Assembly (NCBI RefSeq): GCF_000003815.2
Contig: NW_023365839.1
Span: forward strand, 1-30,712
Length of the DNA stretch: 30,712 nucleotides
Origin: Branchiostoma floridae
Lineage: Eukaryota; Chordata; Leptocardii; Amphioxiformes; Branchiostomatidae
Reading direction: 5' to 3'
Position 1 is the stretch's first letter. The number at the start of each line of letters is the position of its first letter. Both the position numbers and the translations under genes were made by a program. Shown in pieces: positions 1 to 30,575 of the stretch. The notes under the pieces are model-generated. The model was given only the letters and a program-made list of their open reading frames with translations. It searched no databases and was not told where the DNA came from.

Positions 1-44
1 TATGTTATTTGGTCACTGCATTTAATCATAAATTGAAGGAAGGA

Positions 45-200
45 AGAGGGTAGAATGAGGGAAAGAGGGAAGGGGAAGGAGGGAAATGAAAGGAAGGAAA
101 AGTAAAAGAAAGAAAGAAATGAAAAAAGAGTGAGAGATAAAGAAAGAAAGGAATGGAAATGAAAGAAAGAGAGGAAGAAAGAAAGAAAGAAAGAATTCCC
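45..200 (+). repeat. Polypurine low-complexity tract (GAAA/GGAA)
   Basis: About 155 bases are almost purely purine on the plus strand, mostly GAAA and GGAA units. The long open frames across it are composition artefacts. Confidence 0.9.
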
Positions 201-470
201 ATACAGATGTGCCCCACATCACAACAGGATGGGTGCCTACTCCGGTTCGTAACCAGGGTTGGGGGTCCATCGCTTCATCTGTTCCATAGAGAGGAAGGCG
301 CTGTTGTCCAGCACTGTAGAAATAGAAGAATCATCTCATTATCTTCATGAAGACCTAATTGATCTTACATTATATTCCATTCCATTATATTAATTTTCCT
401 ACAGTAACCCCTGCTTCCCCTATTGGGCCAGTGAGTAAAGCGAAAATAATTCATATGCTTGTGCCATAAG

Positions 471-900
471 TTTTTTTATTAAGATTCTTTTTTCTGCTAC
501 AACAAGTGTTTATTCAGCGCTCAGAATTACTTAGTGATCCTTTGAGACATGCACTGAGGAAACTGGTTGAAAATACATGTACAAAAGATCATATGATGGC
601 ACAGAAAGACAAAATATACATTATAGCTATGTAACTAAATTCTCCCTCGGCCATTTCGTGCAATGGCACCAGAGCCATGCTATCAATAAAAGACTGCTTA
701 ATGTTATATTAGAAAAATACCGACACTCATGATTAGCGCCACTCAATTGAAACATTATATAAAAACGTATGCTAGTCCTTATTGTTATGGTAATTTCGGA
801 TGTTAGATTTTACTCTATACCTATATTTTGTACGTTGTGAAATAGTAATGTTGCCGTACACTGTACCGTGTACAATTAACTTGCAATTAAGTTCATTCAT
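471..900 (-). promoter_or_regulatory. Probable 3' UTR with AATAAA at 480-475
   Basis: From the TGA at 901 the minus strand is AT-rich and non-coding. It meets an AATAAA hexamer at 480-475 followed by an A-rich stretch, which would give a 3' UTR of about 440 nt. No closer canonical signal was seen. Cleavage position is inferred. Confidence 0.45.
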
Positions 901-19644
<18,744 letters not shown>

Positions 19645-19805
19645 GGCGGACTCTGTTCACTCTGTCACCGTCTGAAACACCAAAAACCGCCGTGAAGTTC
19701 TTCTTCGGCTTAGGTCACCTTTCCAAGCCGTGGCCCGGCCGGGATGTTTAAAGAAACAAAAAAAATTAAAATGTACACCTAGAAATATACACAAATCATG
19801 ACTAT

Positions 19806-19985
19806 GGCTTAGGTCACGTCGTGATCGGCAGGGTGTTCGATTCATAACCCAAAGGTTCTGGGTTCAAATCCGTTGACGTGCCACCGATCTTGTGCCATTG
19901 GGAAAGGCACTTTCCGAACTTCACTCAAGTGAGAATGAGTACCTAGCTTCGGTTAGGACCGTTCCTCGGATATGAGCCTTGTACG
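19806..19985 (+). mobile_element. tRNA-derived SINE, copy 2
   Basis: The A box region GTGATCGGCAGGGTG and B box GGTTCAAATCC (19861-19871) are followed by TTGTGCCATTGGGAAAGGCA and a TTCACTCAAGTGAGAATGAG body related to the SINE at 4658. It lies upstream of the coding start, in the 5' UTR intron. Confidence 0.75.
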
Positions 19986-20232
19986 TTATAAAACAAAGTA
20001 GAAACTGTTGGGGAAAGAAATGATTATTTTTGGGTATGATCTTGTAGAACCGACCTTTCTATAGACTGACGTCTGCAAAAAAAAAAGAACACTGCGAACA
20101 ACCTCAACTTCAGAGAGGTGCCTTTGGAATGTTGTGGCTAACATTGACTTGGATAGAAGAAACGTTCGATGTTCCTTCAGACAGAGACTGTCCGGCAGAA
20201 AATATCTCCGCGACGTCCCCAACATGATGAAG

Positions 20233-22224
20233 GTTTTTTTTTTCTTTATTGAAATACATGTAAAAAATACAAATAAATGGACGAGGACAAAGTGACGGCG
20301 GACTCAAGTTACATTCAACTTATATTAACGCCGCCACTTGTACAAGAATTGAAAATAATAAATCATACAGGACAATAATAAGTAGATAATTACATATATA
20401 TGTACAGTGAACGTGAGTCGATCCCCCTTACTGGAGTAGAAAACTAAGACAAAGAATTATACTTAAATTTAAAAACGATTTGTTGATGTAATGTAGACAT
20501 GAGTTGCTTCTATAATTTTGCAATTGACATTGAAGGAACAGAAAGAACTACCGTTTAAGATCAACATTTCTTTGGCATTATTTGCAAGACTGTGGAAATC
20601 AAGTATATGAACAAGTAACCCAGAAAGTTTGCCGAATAGGACTGAGCGCTGGTAATTATAGGTAGGGCAGTGCAAGAGGTAGTGTGAAATCGTTTCGTAT
20701 GGACACCCGCAGCCGCAGGTTGGACTAGACACAAGACCCCGCGTGAAAAGACTATAATTCAAACTGCAGGTGCCCATACGAAGTCGTGAAATGAGAATGC
20801 AGGAGTGTCGAGACCCGAAGCTAAAATGGCTGAATTTGGGAGGGCGTATCGTTTTAAAAAGATGAAAAAAATCAAGTGAACGAAGAGTTAAGTCCAAGTT
20901 GTTCCAAGCAGTGATGGAGTATGGTGTAAAAGACTTTCCAAAGCGGTCAGTCGAAAATCTAATAGGTCTCAAGTTTCTACTATTTCTCAAATCATAATTA
21001 CATATCACAGTAATTGCATGAGGAAGTAAGGTAGTAAGGTATTCACGAGTTAGTCCATTAACAATATTGTAAAACAATAATAGGCGGTGACAATGTCGTC
21101 GGTCGGACAATGTCTCCCAGCCGAGTTCTTTACGAGTGGCAGAATATGATGACCCTTTTATTGCACCGGTTACAATGAGGGAACAATGATACTGAATTCT
21201 TTCGACGAGATTTGATTCCTCAATTGTGCACCCGTGCCAAACAATGTCAGCATATTCTAACAAAGAACGTATAAAAGACTTGTTTATTTTTTCTAGAACC
21301 TGACGGGATAATTTGAATTTTAAAACACTAAATAATTGGACACTTTTAGAGGCTTTGGAGACAATGCTTTCAATGTGGTGATGCCAAGACATATTGGAGC
21401 TAAAAATAACCCCAATATGCCTGTGACTAGACACTGACTTAATCATGGTTTTATTAAGAAAGAGAGGGGGATGGACCGGATGAAGTCTTTTGGAGGTAAA
21501 ACACATTTCTTCAGTCTTAGCAGGGTTTAACTCCATTAACCAATTGGTGGACCATAAATGAATCTTTTCCAAATCTGAATTAAGCGAAAGTGCGTCGTTA
21601 ATTGGGTTTTCTATAACTTGGAGCAGAGAGCTATCATCAGCAAATAACATAGGCTGGGAGGCAAGTCCTTCAACAATATCGTTAATGTAAACTAAAAAAA
21701 GTAAAGGGCCCAAAACAGAACCCTGGGGGACGCCAGCAGAAATGCCGCACCAGTTAGACGACTGGCCGTCGATAACAACACGTTGAAATCTATTTTGGAG
21801 GTAACTATATAACCAATTTATAAGAGGGCCTTCGATACCATTTTTTTGTAACTTATAGACTAGGCCTGTATGCCATACTTTGTCGAAGGCCTTTGAGAAA
21901 TCCAAGAAAACAGAACGAACCTCCCTCCCCAAGTCCAATGCTTTAAGAATTACGTGAGTAAAGTATACCAATTGACGTACAGTGGAATCACCACGTATAA
22001 AACCTGATTGTAATCGATAAAGGAGGCTGTTCTGTGTAAGGTGGTTGTACAAATGTTTGTAAACTATTTTCTCAAGGACCTTTGACAAGGAAGACAGTAA
22101 AGAAACCGGGCGATAATTGCATTTGTCCTGGGGGGTCCCCCTTTTTAAAGATAGGAATGACATTTGCATATTTCCAAATTTCAGGGAAAGTTCCGTGACA
22201 CAAAGACAGATTAAATACATAAGC
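20233..22224 (-). mobile_element. 5'-truncated non-LTR retrotransposon (CR1/jockey-like RT), with target-site duplication
   Basis: The minus strand encodes a reverse transcriptase: NYRPVSLL, FLDFSKAFDKVWH, GVPQGSVLGPLLFLVYINDI and the catalytic FADDSSLL box. A thumb region and a C-terminal CGCGC...H...C cluster follow, ending at 20469. A 3' UTR with AATAAAG and a 10-base A tail closes it near 20233. TGATGAAGGTT flanks both ends (20225-20235 and 22225-22235). The 5' end begins in the fingers region, and a one-base shift in a G5AC6 run near 22130-22140 separates KYANVIPIFKKGD from the main frame, so the copy is dead. It has the same orientation as the host gene. Confidence 0.92.
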
Positions 22225-22235
22225 TGATGAAGGTT

Positions 22236-22660
22236 GGCCTGGGAACCATGCCATCGGGAGCTCGCCGCTATTTCTTCGGTGCTGGGGGTGTAACCCGTCC
22301 GCCCAGATCATCAGCGCCCACCGGGGAATTTCACGGGGTTGGTTTCTATTACTTCGCTCACGAGGGGGCGGCGATAACCCCAAAGGCCAGCTATTACAGG
22401 CAGGCTTGCAGAAACAGGCCTATGCCTACCTGACTGACGCGGTAAAACAACGTTAGCAGGCCCGTGAAGAATGGTGACCGACCAGTAGGGGTGGGTACCG
22501 GTGCAGGACAGGTCCAGAGGATCAGGTCCAGGCTGAACCTTGTTGTCTGTGAAAACTTGTGAATTGGCGATGCTGAAAACATGGTCCATGTTGCTACAAA
22601 TGAATCTGTTTGATTCAGTATCCGACTTCAACTGGAGATTTTAGATTTTTTTTTCATTTT
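22236..22660. repeat. Old dispersed repeat at the LINE insertion site
   Basis: Part of this stretch (22553-22640) resembles 17904-18010. A 106-codon minus frame here has no recognisable domain. I see no splice-supported exon. Confidence 0.4.
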
Positions 22661-24500
22661 AAAACTCTATATGTAAACAAGGTAGAACTGATGGTACTAT
22701 ACGCGAATTCTACGCGACTTCGCCCTAGTCCCTTGTTATTTTCTTGGCCCGGTAAACCCGAAAACGCCTGCCAATATAGTATTTTCTAATCCGTCCAAAT
22801 CCGGTCAACTGATTTTTTTTATGTCCGTTTTTCCTCCGAACGGTCCTAGAAGAAACGAGGGCTTTGTAACCCTGGTGACCAGGATTACGAGGAAGGGCGA
22901 AGTCTTGGCAACGGGGGTGCGGGGATCGAAGAATTCGGCAAAAATCGGGGAATTGGCCAGGGGAGTCAGTTCACGCTTAAGCCCCCTTCACACGAGAGCA
23001 CGAATGAGCCGGAATGCCGTCAGAATGAATTTTTTCTATTCTATTCTATTCCTCGCAATTCGTAGTGTATTCTAGACATTCTTACAGCATTCCAGATATT
23101 CGTCCCTGTTCTTTTGGCTGGCTCCAAAGTTTTTGACATGTTAAAAACTGTCGAGGTGCATTCGAAATGGAAAAATATCGAATGGCATTCAAAGTGGATT
23201 TTAAGTGCATTTTAACTATTCTAACTGCAGTCTGACCGCATTCTACGGCATTCCAACATTATTCGAAACATTCTTATCTCATTCGGTGGAGAACCGAAAC
23301 TACTGGGGGGCTAATTGTAAGTACATGATAGAAATATTGGAAACATACATGTGACGATATTTCATAAATAATGATGAAATAATAATGGTGATAAACATTA
23401 TTGTAAAAAGAGATACTAGTGTTGGCTATACATTTCTAAAAAGGTTGGTTTGACTTATATTTTTATGAAGCAGAGGAGGACGATATATAAAACTTTTATA
23501 TAAAAAATAAGTTTAGCAAATGTTTTCCCCCGAAGGCCATTAGCAGGTCACAGGAATAAACAATGATGACCATCGTTACACGTCTATGTCTAATCAAATA
23601 GTGAGTATAATTCTTGTCACATCAAAAATAGCGCCGCGCGCACACAAGAAATTTAACGAACCATAACAACACTTTTATTCAAGATGAAGTAAAATATCAG
23701 GATACCGTTCAGAGGGAAGCAAACAAATGCTCTTTTGTGTCATCGTACTTTTGTCTGAAACAACCATCGACAGACGAAATTATCCGGCGGAACAGTGCAA
23801 CAACTTCTGTGTACTTTTGAAACGCACAGTTTAATGCAGTATGCAAGTTATTTTTAAGATGTAAATTCCAGTACAAGTTATAATATACGTACCATCTACA
23901 CGTCTTAAGCTTTTAAAACAAAATGTTAACTTATGAAATTTCGAAGCTTATCTGTGTGTGGTGAAATCACATTACAATGCTAACGTAAAATAGCCCTATT
24001 TTTAAGACATTCTGAAGTGATTTCTTCCATCAGTACTGATCATGAAGAAGGCAATAGTGGTCTTTAAAAATTTGATCCGCGTTTAATTTTGTATTGGAAG
24101 AAAGTTTAGCATCACACTATGAAATGTGAACTTGCTTTTTAGGTGTGATCAATGCCAATGAATCAGTTTCATGCAATGTAATTGTTGGGACATTTTATGA
24201 GTATATTTCATTGTGAAATGCCACATGCTAAGCCAGGAGAAATTACGCTAAATCTGAATTTGTATCACTTTCATTCGCGCTTCAAAAACCGTAAAATAGC
24301 AGGCGAACGCGAACATCATATTATCATACGCAGCAGATTATCAAAATCTTCACACATTTTCTAAAACGAATCGACACGAGGAAAAGAGCAACAGTCTACA
24401 ATTGCAAACGGGAATACAATCAATAAGCACAAATATACATAATAAGAATTCTGCCTAACATAAGATATAGAATATCAACTAAGTTGGGGTTTTCCAAAGT
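22661..24500. other. Intron, no gene; ATTC-rich degenerate repeat at 22980-23290
   Basis: From 22980 to 23290 the word ATTC recurs irregularly between CCCCCTTCACACGAG and a final GGGGGGC, possibly an old hairpin element. The rest is AT-rich with no coding or RNA signal seen. Confidence 0.5.
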
Positions 24501-24543
24501 TTCTAAAAGTGCGTAAAATTCAGGAAAGAAAGGCAGTACTTAC

Positions 24544-24762
24544 AGTGAGTAGGTGTCAGCGGGTTGGATGTTGTCCGGACCCCGGTGAAGCTCACAGGGG
24601 ACGTCGTTGAAAACGCCGAACACAAATTTGTCGTAAAACGCCTGGTATCTCGGTCTTTTATAGCTCTAATAATCATCTGATATTTGCATATTAAAAAGAG
24701 CACCAACTCGTAATTGGTAGATGTGGACATGTGTCTCGCTAATTATATAAGACTGACGTCAT
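24544..24762 (-). promoter_or_regulatory. Candidate core promoter and non-coding first exon of the mosaic gene
   Basis: On the minus strand a CRE-like TGACGTCA (24761-24754) is followed by an octamer ATGCAAAT (24689-24682) and a TATA box TATAAAAG (24662-24655). A transcription start is then expected near 24625-24635. A consensus donor GTAAGT begins at 24543, giving a first exon of about 85 nt ending at 24544. This exon could splice to the acceptor before 19669. The elements and spacing are seen; promoter activity and the splice are inferred. The open frame through the segment is short and shows no recognisable domain, so I treat it as non-coding. Confidence 0.5.
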
Positions 24763-24829
24763 TAATCCAAACAAAACTTTTCTATTCTGGGATATAGGGA
24801 AAAGTTGGTAGGAGAGAGAGAAGGAAAGA

Positions 24830-26125
24830 GAGGAAGGAAAGTAGTTAACATGACAGTAAGAAAGCGTGCTTGTAATTGTGACTTGCATACAGAGACCAGT
24901 AAATACATTAGGTAATGAATTTACTTCATCTTAAAGTTAACTTTTGTAGGGTAAAGGATCTCAACAGTAGGCCATGGGCACAGACGTGTGTATTTTGATA
25001 TACTGCGCATGCCTGTGTAGGGCTAGGGTTGTATTTTTAGCCCCCTTTCCACTAGGCGATATCTGAGCGCCGGTATAAATGCTGGAAAATGCAAGTATGA
25101 TTTAAAAGACAACAAAACACGCAGAAAGTAAAAACAGCTTCTTCTTTATTTGACATTCGTTTACTGTCTAGTCTCGCTCAGCGCATGCGAAAAGCTATCG
25201 GCGTTATAGAATTATTCAACAGATACGACCACCTTTATTTGTAAATAAACCTATTCAAGATGAAACACTGTACCTTGAAATATCTCCGGTTACTTTATCA
25301 AATCCCTTGAAATAGCCAGACTGTGAACTCACCCGGTGCAATTTCTTAAGCAACTGGATATATGATTTTGGAAACGGACAGACGTCACTGTCAGTGACAC
25401 TGAAGTGATCTGGAAGCAACCTGTTTGTTTTTTATACCCTAACTATAAATGCAAAAGACAATTTTTGATTGTCAAATAGGAAATAATGTAAGACAAAGTC
25501 AAGCTGAAGACAATTTTGGATTACAATAGGAAACGGTAACTTACAAAGCTAAGACAAGTTGATGCTGAACTACTTTTGGCGTATCGTGTTACCTGGATGT
25601 CTAACCTTCATCTGACCTGTCCTGTGTCCGTTATCTGGGGCACCTGTCTAGACCAAAGATAAATGACAACCTGTTAAAAGCCATGATGTAACACCTGGCA
25701 CGTTATGGACCGTATCTAAGTGTGTGAATCCCTGCAGTCACCTGTCGCCCATTGTACCTGTCTCATTAAGTTTCAATCTATATATTCAGTATGACATGAG
25801 TTACGACTAATGTCTGCATGTAACAATGCCCTTTTCACCCCAGAGGCAAATGTGAAAGAAACTCGTGCAAGTTCACGTTCAAAAAGTTGCTATTTTTAAC
25901 AAGTTGAGCGTGTTTTTCACAGGAAGACCTTTGCGTGTGAAAGTTTTGTTCCTGAAATATTGATAAACTGTTACGTAAATAGCGAGAATGCGTGTCTCTC
26001 ACATTGTTCTTTATGACACTTCGGTCTCTTTAACAGGAATCTATAAGAAGTGCCAAGTGTTGTATGTTTGTATCCAAGCAACAAGAGTGTTTTTGACCTT
26101 TGTTTATTAATGAGAAGCTAAAATC
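24830..26125 (+). repeat. Left arm of a large inverted repeat
   Basis: About 1.3 kb matches, in reverse orientation, the sequence 29310-30575. Shared words include CAGTAAG...GTGACTTGCATACAGA (outer end), CTATCGGCGTTATAGAATTA, TACAGTGT, GGTCTAGACAGGTGCCCCAG and AACAAGAGTGTTTTT (inner end). It contains a family E hairpin arm near 25348-25400. No coding frame was seen. Confidence 0.85.
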
Positions 26126-26345
26126 GGCCTGAAGGCCGCTTTTCACGAGGGTCAGACAAAACATAAGAGAGCAGATTACATCAGTTAAGTCCTAAATAAA
26201 CTTAGTGCAAAACTGGTGTTACCCTTGAGGACGTTTTACAAGTAATGCAAAGCCTGCAGGCCGCTTTTCATTGAGGTAATGAGGGAAGAGGCAAGGGTCA
26301 GACAAAATATACATAACAGAGGTACAGTTTACATCATGTAAGTCT
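26126..26345 (-). mobile_element. Two copies of the LINE 3' tail repeat
   Basis: On the minus strand, TGTCTGACCC ... CCTCAATGAAAAGCGGCCTG and TTTTGTCTGACCCTCGTGAA followed by AAGCGGCCTTCAGGCCG resemble the LINE tails at 2405 and 14268. The innermost one ends at the left arm of the large inverted repeat. Confidence 0.6.
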
Positions 26346-26830
26346 TGACACATATTTCTACACATGTATGGTACAAAATACACAATAGTGAGAGCTACTA
26401 CATGATTCTCTTCTTTAACTTTTAGAGTTGCTTTAAGTTACTTTATGAGCAGCTAGAGTTGGGGCTGTGCGTATGTCTGGTGGTAGACTGCAGTGTTCCA
26501 GATGATGGGTCCACGGTAGGCGATGGCTCTTCTGAAGGTTTCTCGGTGGGGTTTTGGGACAACCAGTTGATTACTTTTGCCTTTGGTCTCGGCAGTAGAC
26601 AAAGTAGTAGGAGGCATGTAGGGTTGGACTTTGTTGTTTTGGGCTTTGTAGACGGGTATGGGCGTATGGCATTGTAGAAATGGTGTATTGCCTTAATGTC
26701 TTTATTTTTAATAATGTCGGGCGATGTTGACATTCGGCGAGGTCTGACCGCTCTACGAATTCGGACGGCGTTGGCATGAATTGTAAAGCCGGATTTAATG
26801 ATCTCATGTAACGATTTGTTTATTAACACA
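26346..26830. other. Unassigned stretch with open frames on both strands
   Basis: A 128-codon minus frame (26829-26443) starts with an ordinary ATG but has no domain I recognise and a proline/serine/threonine-rich end. It may be a remnant of a mobile element. Confidence 0.35.
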
Positions 26831-26832
26831 GA

Positions 26833-27092
26833 AAGGGTGGGTTCACACGTGCGTGTATACTGAAGTCCGTATGAGGTCCGGATAGAATCCGTAGTCTCTA
26901 CCAGACTCCACAGGTCGCTGGAAAACTAGAAGAAATTGGGAAACTATAAACAGATAACATATGCAAGAAGAGATATGGCATGCTATATGTACATGTCTAT
27001 ATCTGTCTAATTTCTATGATTTTCCCAGCGACCTGTGGAGCCTGGTAGAGATAGGACCGCATACGGACTTGAATACGTGTGAACTCACCCTT
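26833..27092 (+). mobile_element. Hairpin-end MITE, family D
   Basis: AAGGGTGGGTTCACACGTGC at the left and GTGTGAACTCACCCTT at the right are inverted. Inner arms CCACAGGTCGCTGG and CCAGCGACCTGTGG are also complementary. It abuts a truncated family C element. Confidence 0.82.
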
Positions 27093-27100
27093 AAGCACAA

Positions 27101-27318
27101 GGGAATCCGACGGATTTTTGGAGCACGCAGACGCGCGGTAGAACTTCACGTGCAGGCAAAACTTTGTGTGCCATCGGGCTGCGGATTCGGCCCCGAACGT
27201 GCCAGTACGGGCGACGCGCCTGCCCTGTACAGCCGGAACGTTTTCAGAAATATGTGTTGGACGTGGCCTCGAAAAAATACCTACGGACAAATTGCACGTA
27301 CGGCGGGTTGTGCCCTTA
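27101..27318 (+). mobile_element. MITE family C, copy 2, missing its left end
   Basis: Collinear with 17135-17356 from GGGAATCCGACGGATTTT to GCGGGTTGTGCCCTTA. The first roughly 70 bp are absent, and the family D element lies at that edge. Confidence 0.85.
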
Positions 27319-27439
27319 GCTTAACTTTCAGTCCTTCGACATTTCGTTGACATTTGTTAGAGCTTTGATCTTGGCACATCACATTATACATCATATAACA
27401 ATGTCTTTGACTTCCGCGGGACAGAAACCTGAAGTTCGC

Positions 27440-27560
27440 ATTCACACACTCACCATTCTTAAAAAAGTTTTTCGCAGGAAGACCTTCGCGTGTGAAAGTT
27501 TTGTTCCTGAAATATTGATTAGCCGTTACATAAGGAAGGAGTGAAAAACTTTTGTCCTGT
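27440..27560 (+). repeat. Third, partial copy of inverted-repeat arm sequence
   Basis: CGCAGGAAGACCTTCGCGTG and AAAGTTTTGTTCCTGAAATA match the left arm at 25919-25960 in the same orientation. Confidence 0.75.
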
Positions 27561-27715
27561 AATATTCATAAGCAGGTGTCTGGTGTAAAAAAACTTGTGC
27601 GTCACCGTTACCGTCAGTAATTTGTTATCTGTGACAAGAATAGCATTTATCGATTAACATTGAAAAGTGGCATTAATGTATTAATGACCTTTTACAAAGT
27701 AGCAAATATTAGAAA

Positions 27716-28148
27716 GTGACAAAGCACAAGCTACAGATTCTGCAAAATAGGGCAGCCAGACTTGTTTTAAATGCACGTTATAAGGAAAACACTGATTATA
27801 TGCATAGTAAGCTACAATGGCCAACAGTTAAAGAAAGATTGTACACGGGTACTCTTACTATGTTCAACAAGCTATTAGTATCAAAGGAACCTAGAGCTAT
27901 GTATAGCAGATTAGAAAACATTAGTAGCACACATGAGCACAGCACTCGTCTTGCAACAAGAGGTGGTTTTAGAATACCTAAACCAAAAACTGCAGCTTTG
28001 ACAAAGTCCTTCTTGTATAGATGCACCAATCCTATAATACATTCCCACCACAAATGAAAGCAACCTCACCTTCCATTTTCAAAACACACATTGTGAATTG
28101 GATTCGGACTGAAATCAACACAAACAAACCCTTACAGGATTGGTGGTA
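27716..28148 (+). pseudogene. Non-LTR retrotransposon RT C-terminal fragment, frameshifted
   Basis: LQILQNRAARLVLNARY, LQWPTVKERL and HSTRLATRGGFRIPKP are the typical post-RT segment of non-LTR ORF2 proteins. After about 28020 the frame is lost, and the continuation (FPPQMKATSPSIFKTHIVNW, ending DWW and a TAG at 28148) is in another frame. No catalytic RT motifs are present. Confidence 0.82.
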
Positions 28149-28371
28149 GTCGAATTTGTATCTTGATATGATGTAGCTGCAAATCAACTTTTGATTGACT
28201 CATGTTTGTGGATAAAGTCTTTGTTAATTACACCCACTTGGTTATTTTATTTATTGTTACAATGATTGATGTTGTTATTTATGTTAAAGCCTTTGACCTC
28301 TGACACCTCATCATCACTTACGTTCAATGAGTTTATGTTACAATTTTACTTCAGTTTAATTCAGTTCTTCT

Positions 28372-28597
28372 CGTGTCATACCTGTATACTTTAGTTGACT
28401 TTATGTTATTTGATTCCAGGCAGCTAAAATCAGGAGAAACTAGACTGATGCGCGTGGCAGAAGAAAAGCGGATCCTGCGAAAAGAACTCTGCAACAGACC
28501 TGAGTCAGCTTACAGATGTGCCCTGTGTGGCAGAGACTGTCATTCTCGTATAGGACTGTTTAGCCACAGTCGACGCTGTAGGGCGGATATCAATTAG
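28372..28597 (+). pseudogene. Fragment of retrotransposon ORF2 C-terminus with C2H2-like finger
   Basis: The frame ends with YRCALCGRDCHSRIGLFSHS followed by RRC. The C..C...C.SRIGL.SH pattern is characteristic of the last residues of many non-LTR ORF2 proteins. The segment before it (KRILRKELCNRP) fits the same context. It may belong to the same dead element as the preceding fragment. Confidence 0.7.
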
Positions 28598-29209
28598 GAT
28601 TTTACCATGGTCAATATTGACCGAAGGAGGCCATATATATGTTATTTGATTGTTTTTGTTATGTTGATTGAGGACTCCAGGAAGAATAGAGTTTATGATA
28701 ATCATTGTAAATTCTAATTGGAGATAAACATAGCACAAGTAGTCAGCTGGTTGTGCCAAAACCTAAACGAGAGACCTTCAGAAGATCAATAGCCTACCGT
28801 AGACATAATCAATCTGATGTTTGGAACAACCGCCAGACACACGTGCGGCTCTAACCCTGACCTACTTTAAGGGACTCTTGACTTGAAGTAAAAGAAATGA
28901 CTAAAACGAACGGACACGTGCTTTTCAGCAGATATAACCTCCTTGAGCAGACCAACTTTTCAAGGCCCTGTGATGCAAACGAGTGAAAACGAATATAACT
29001 TATCTTGCAGGAGGGCACTTTGAAACAAACTTTTGTGACAATTTTAACAAATGCGTTTTGTAAATTTTGCCATCTGGGGCTCACAGCGACAGATTTGTGG
29101 CACTTACATGTATAACAGGTGCCACTATCGTCACACATCATCGCCCCTTCTAAGGAAGCCGGCTTTTTTTATGAATAGCATTGTTCGAAAGTTGATCAAA
29201 TAATACCAC
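28598..29209. other. No gene seen
   Basis: AT-rich sequence between the retroelement fragment and the gap. A 96-codon minus frame (29141-28851) has no recognisable domain. Confidence 0.5.
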
Positions 29210-29309
29210 NNNNNNNNNNNNNNNNNNNNNNNNNNNNNNNNNNNNNNNNNNNNNNNNNNNNNNNNNNNNNNNNNNNNNNNNNNNNNNNNNNNNNNNNNNN
29301 NNNNNNNNN
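29210..29309. other. Assembly gap, 100 N, at the inner end of the right arm
   Basis: The right arm of the large inverted repeat starts at the first base after this gap, so its inner boundary is unknown. Confidence 0.98.
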
Positions 29310-30575
29310 GACTTGAGCTTCTCATGAATAACCAAAGTTAAAAACACTCTTGTTCCTTGGACACATACATTCAACATGTGACACTTCTTGAAGATTCCTA
29401 TTAAAGAGAACAAACTGTCAGTAAGAACAATGGTAGAGACACGCATTCTCACTATTTACGTAACAGTTGATCAATATTTCAGGAACAAAACTTTCACACG
29501 AAAAGGTCTTCCTGTGAAAAACACGACCAACTTGTTAAAAATAGCAAGTTCTTGAACGTGAACTTGCACGCGTTTCTGTCACATCCGCCTCTTGGGTGAC
29601 CAAGGCATTGTTACATGAAGACATTAGTCGTATTTCATGTCATACTGAATATAGAGATTGAAAGGTAATGAGACCGGTACAATAGACGACAGACGACTGC
29701 AGGGATCATAGCTTTTAACATGTTGTCATCAATCTTTGGTCTAGACAGGTGCCCCAGATAACGGACACCAGACAGTTTAGATGAAGGTGAGACATCCACG
29801 TAATACGATACGCCAAAAAGTAGTTCAGCATCAACTTCGTCTTAGCTTTGTAAGTTACCGTTGTTTCCTATTGGAATCCAAAATTGTCTTCAGCTTGACT
29901 TTGTCTTAACTTATTTCCTATTAGACAATCAAAAATTGTCTTTTGCATTTATAGTTAGGGTATAAAAAACAAACAGTTCATTTCCAAATCACTGACGAAA
30001 GATAGTGGTTGTTGTCTGAAACGTCTGACCGTTTCCAAAATCATATCCAGTTGCTTGAGTAACTGCTTTTTGCAGAGTTCACAGTTTGGCTATTTCAAGG
30101 GATTCGTTAAAGTTTGTTTGTTTGTTTGTTTGTTTTATTAGGATCTCCATTAGCGATACCGCCGAAGTGGTACCGCTATTAATCCTGGAGTCTAAGATAT
30201 TTCAAGGTACAGTGTTGTATCTTGAATAGGTTTATTTAAAGTTGGTCGTATCTGTTGGATAATTCTATAACGCCGATAGCTTTTTGCATGCATCCATGTG
30301 ATTGACCGCGCTGAGCGAGAGTAGACAGATCGATCATCGAATGTCAAATAAAAAAGAAACTGTTTTTACATTCTGCGTATTTTACTGTCGTTTGAATCAT
30401 ACTCACATCACACATTGTATTCCGATTCCGATTATGAAATCAAAAGTCACACAAATTTAATTTTGTTCTTAAAGATGAAGTAATTGTATTATCAAATACG
30501 TTTTCTGGTTTCTGTATGCAAGTCACAAAATTGAAAGCACGCTTACTGTGATGTTAACTCTTTTCCTCCCCCCTC
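29310..30575 (-). repeat. Right arm of a large inverted repeat
   Basis: Inverse of 24830-26125 with scattered differences. One clear interruption is a (TTTG)n run and about 70 unmatched bases near 30115-30190. It carries the other family E hairpin arm (29995-30067). Confidence 0.85.

Noticed and set aside
22236-22640. 5' part of the LINE continuing beyond 22224
   Set aside because: The target-site duplication at 22225-22235 marks the end of the insertion, so the sequence beyond is the older target.
24503-24730. 75-codon minus frame as a coding first exon
   Set aside because: It spans the TATA box and octamer, reads past the GTAAGT donor, and the downstream exon already has an in-frame stop before its own ATG.
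26443-26829. 128-codon minus-strand frame as a possible gene
   Set aside because: No recognisable domain, biased composition, and it lies between LINE tails and a MITE. At best a mobile-element remnant.
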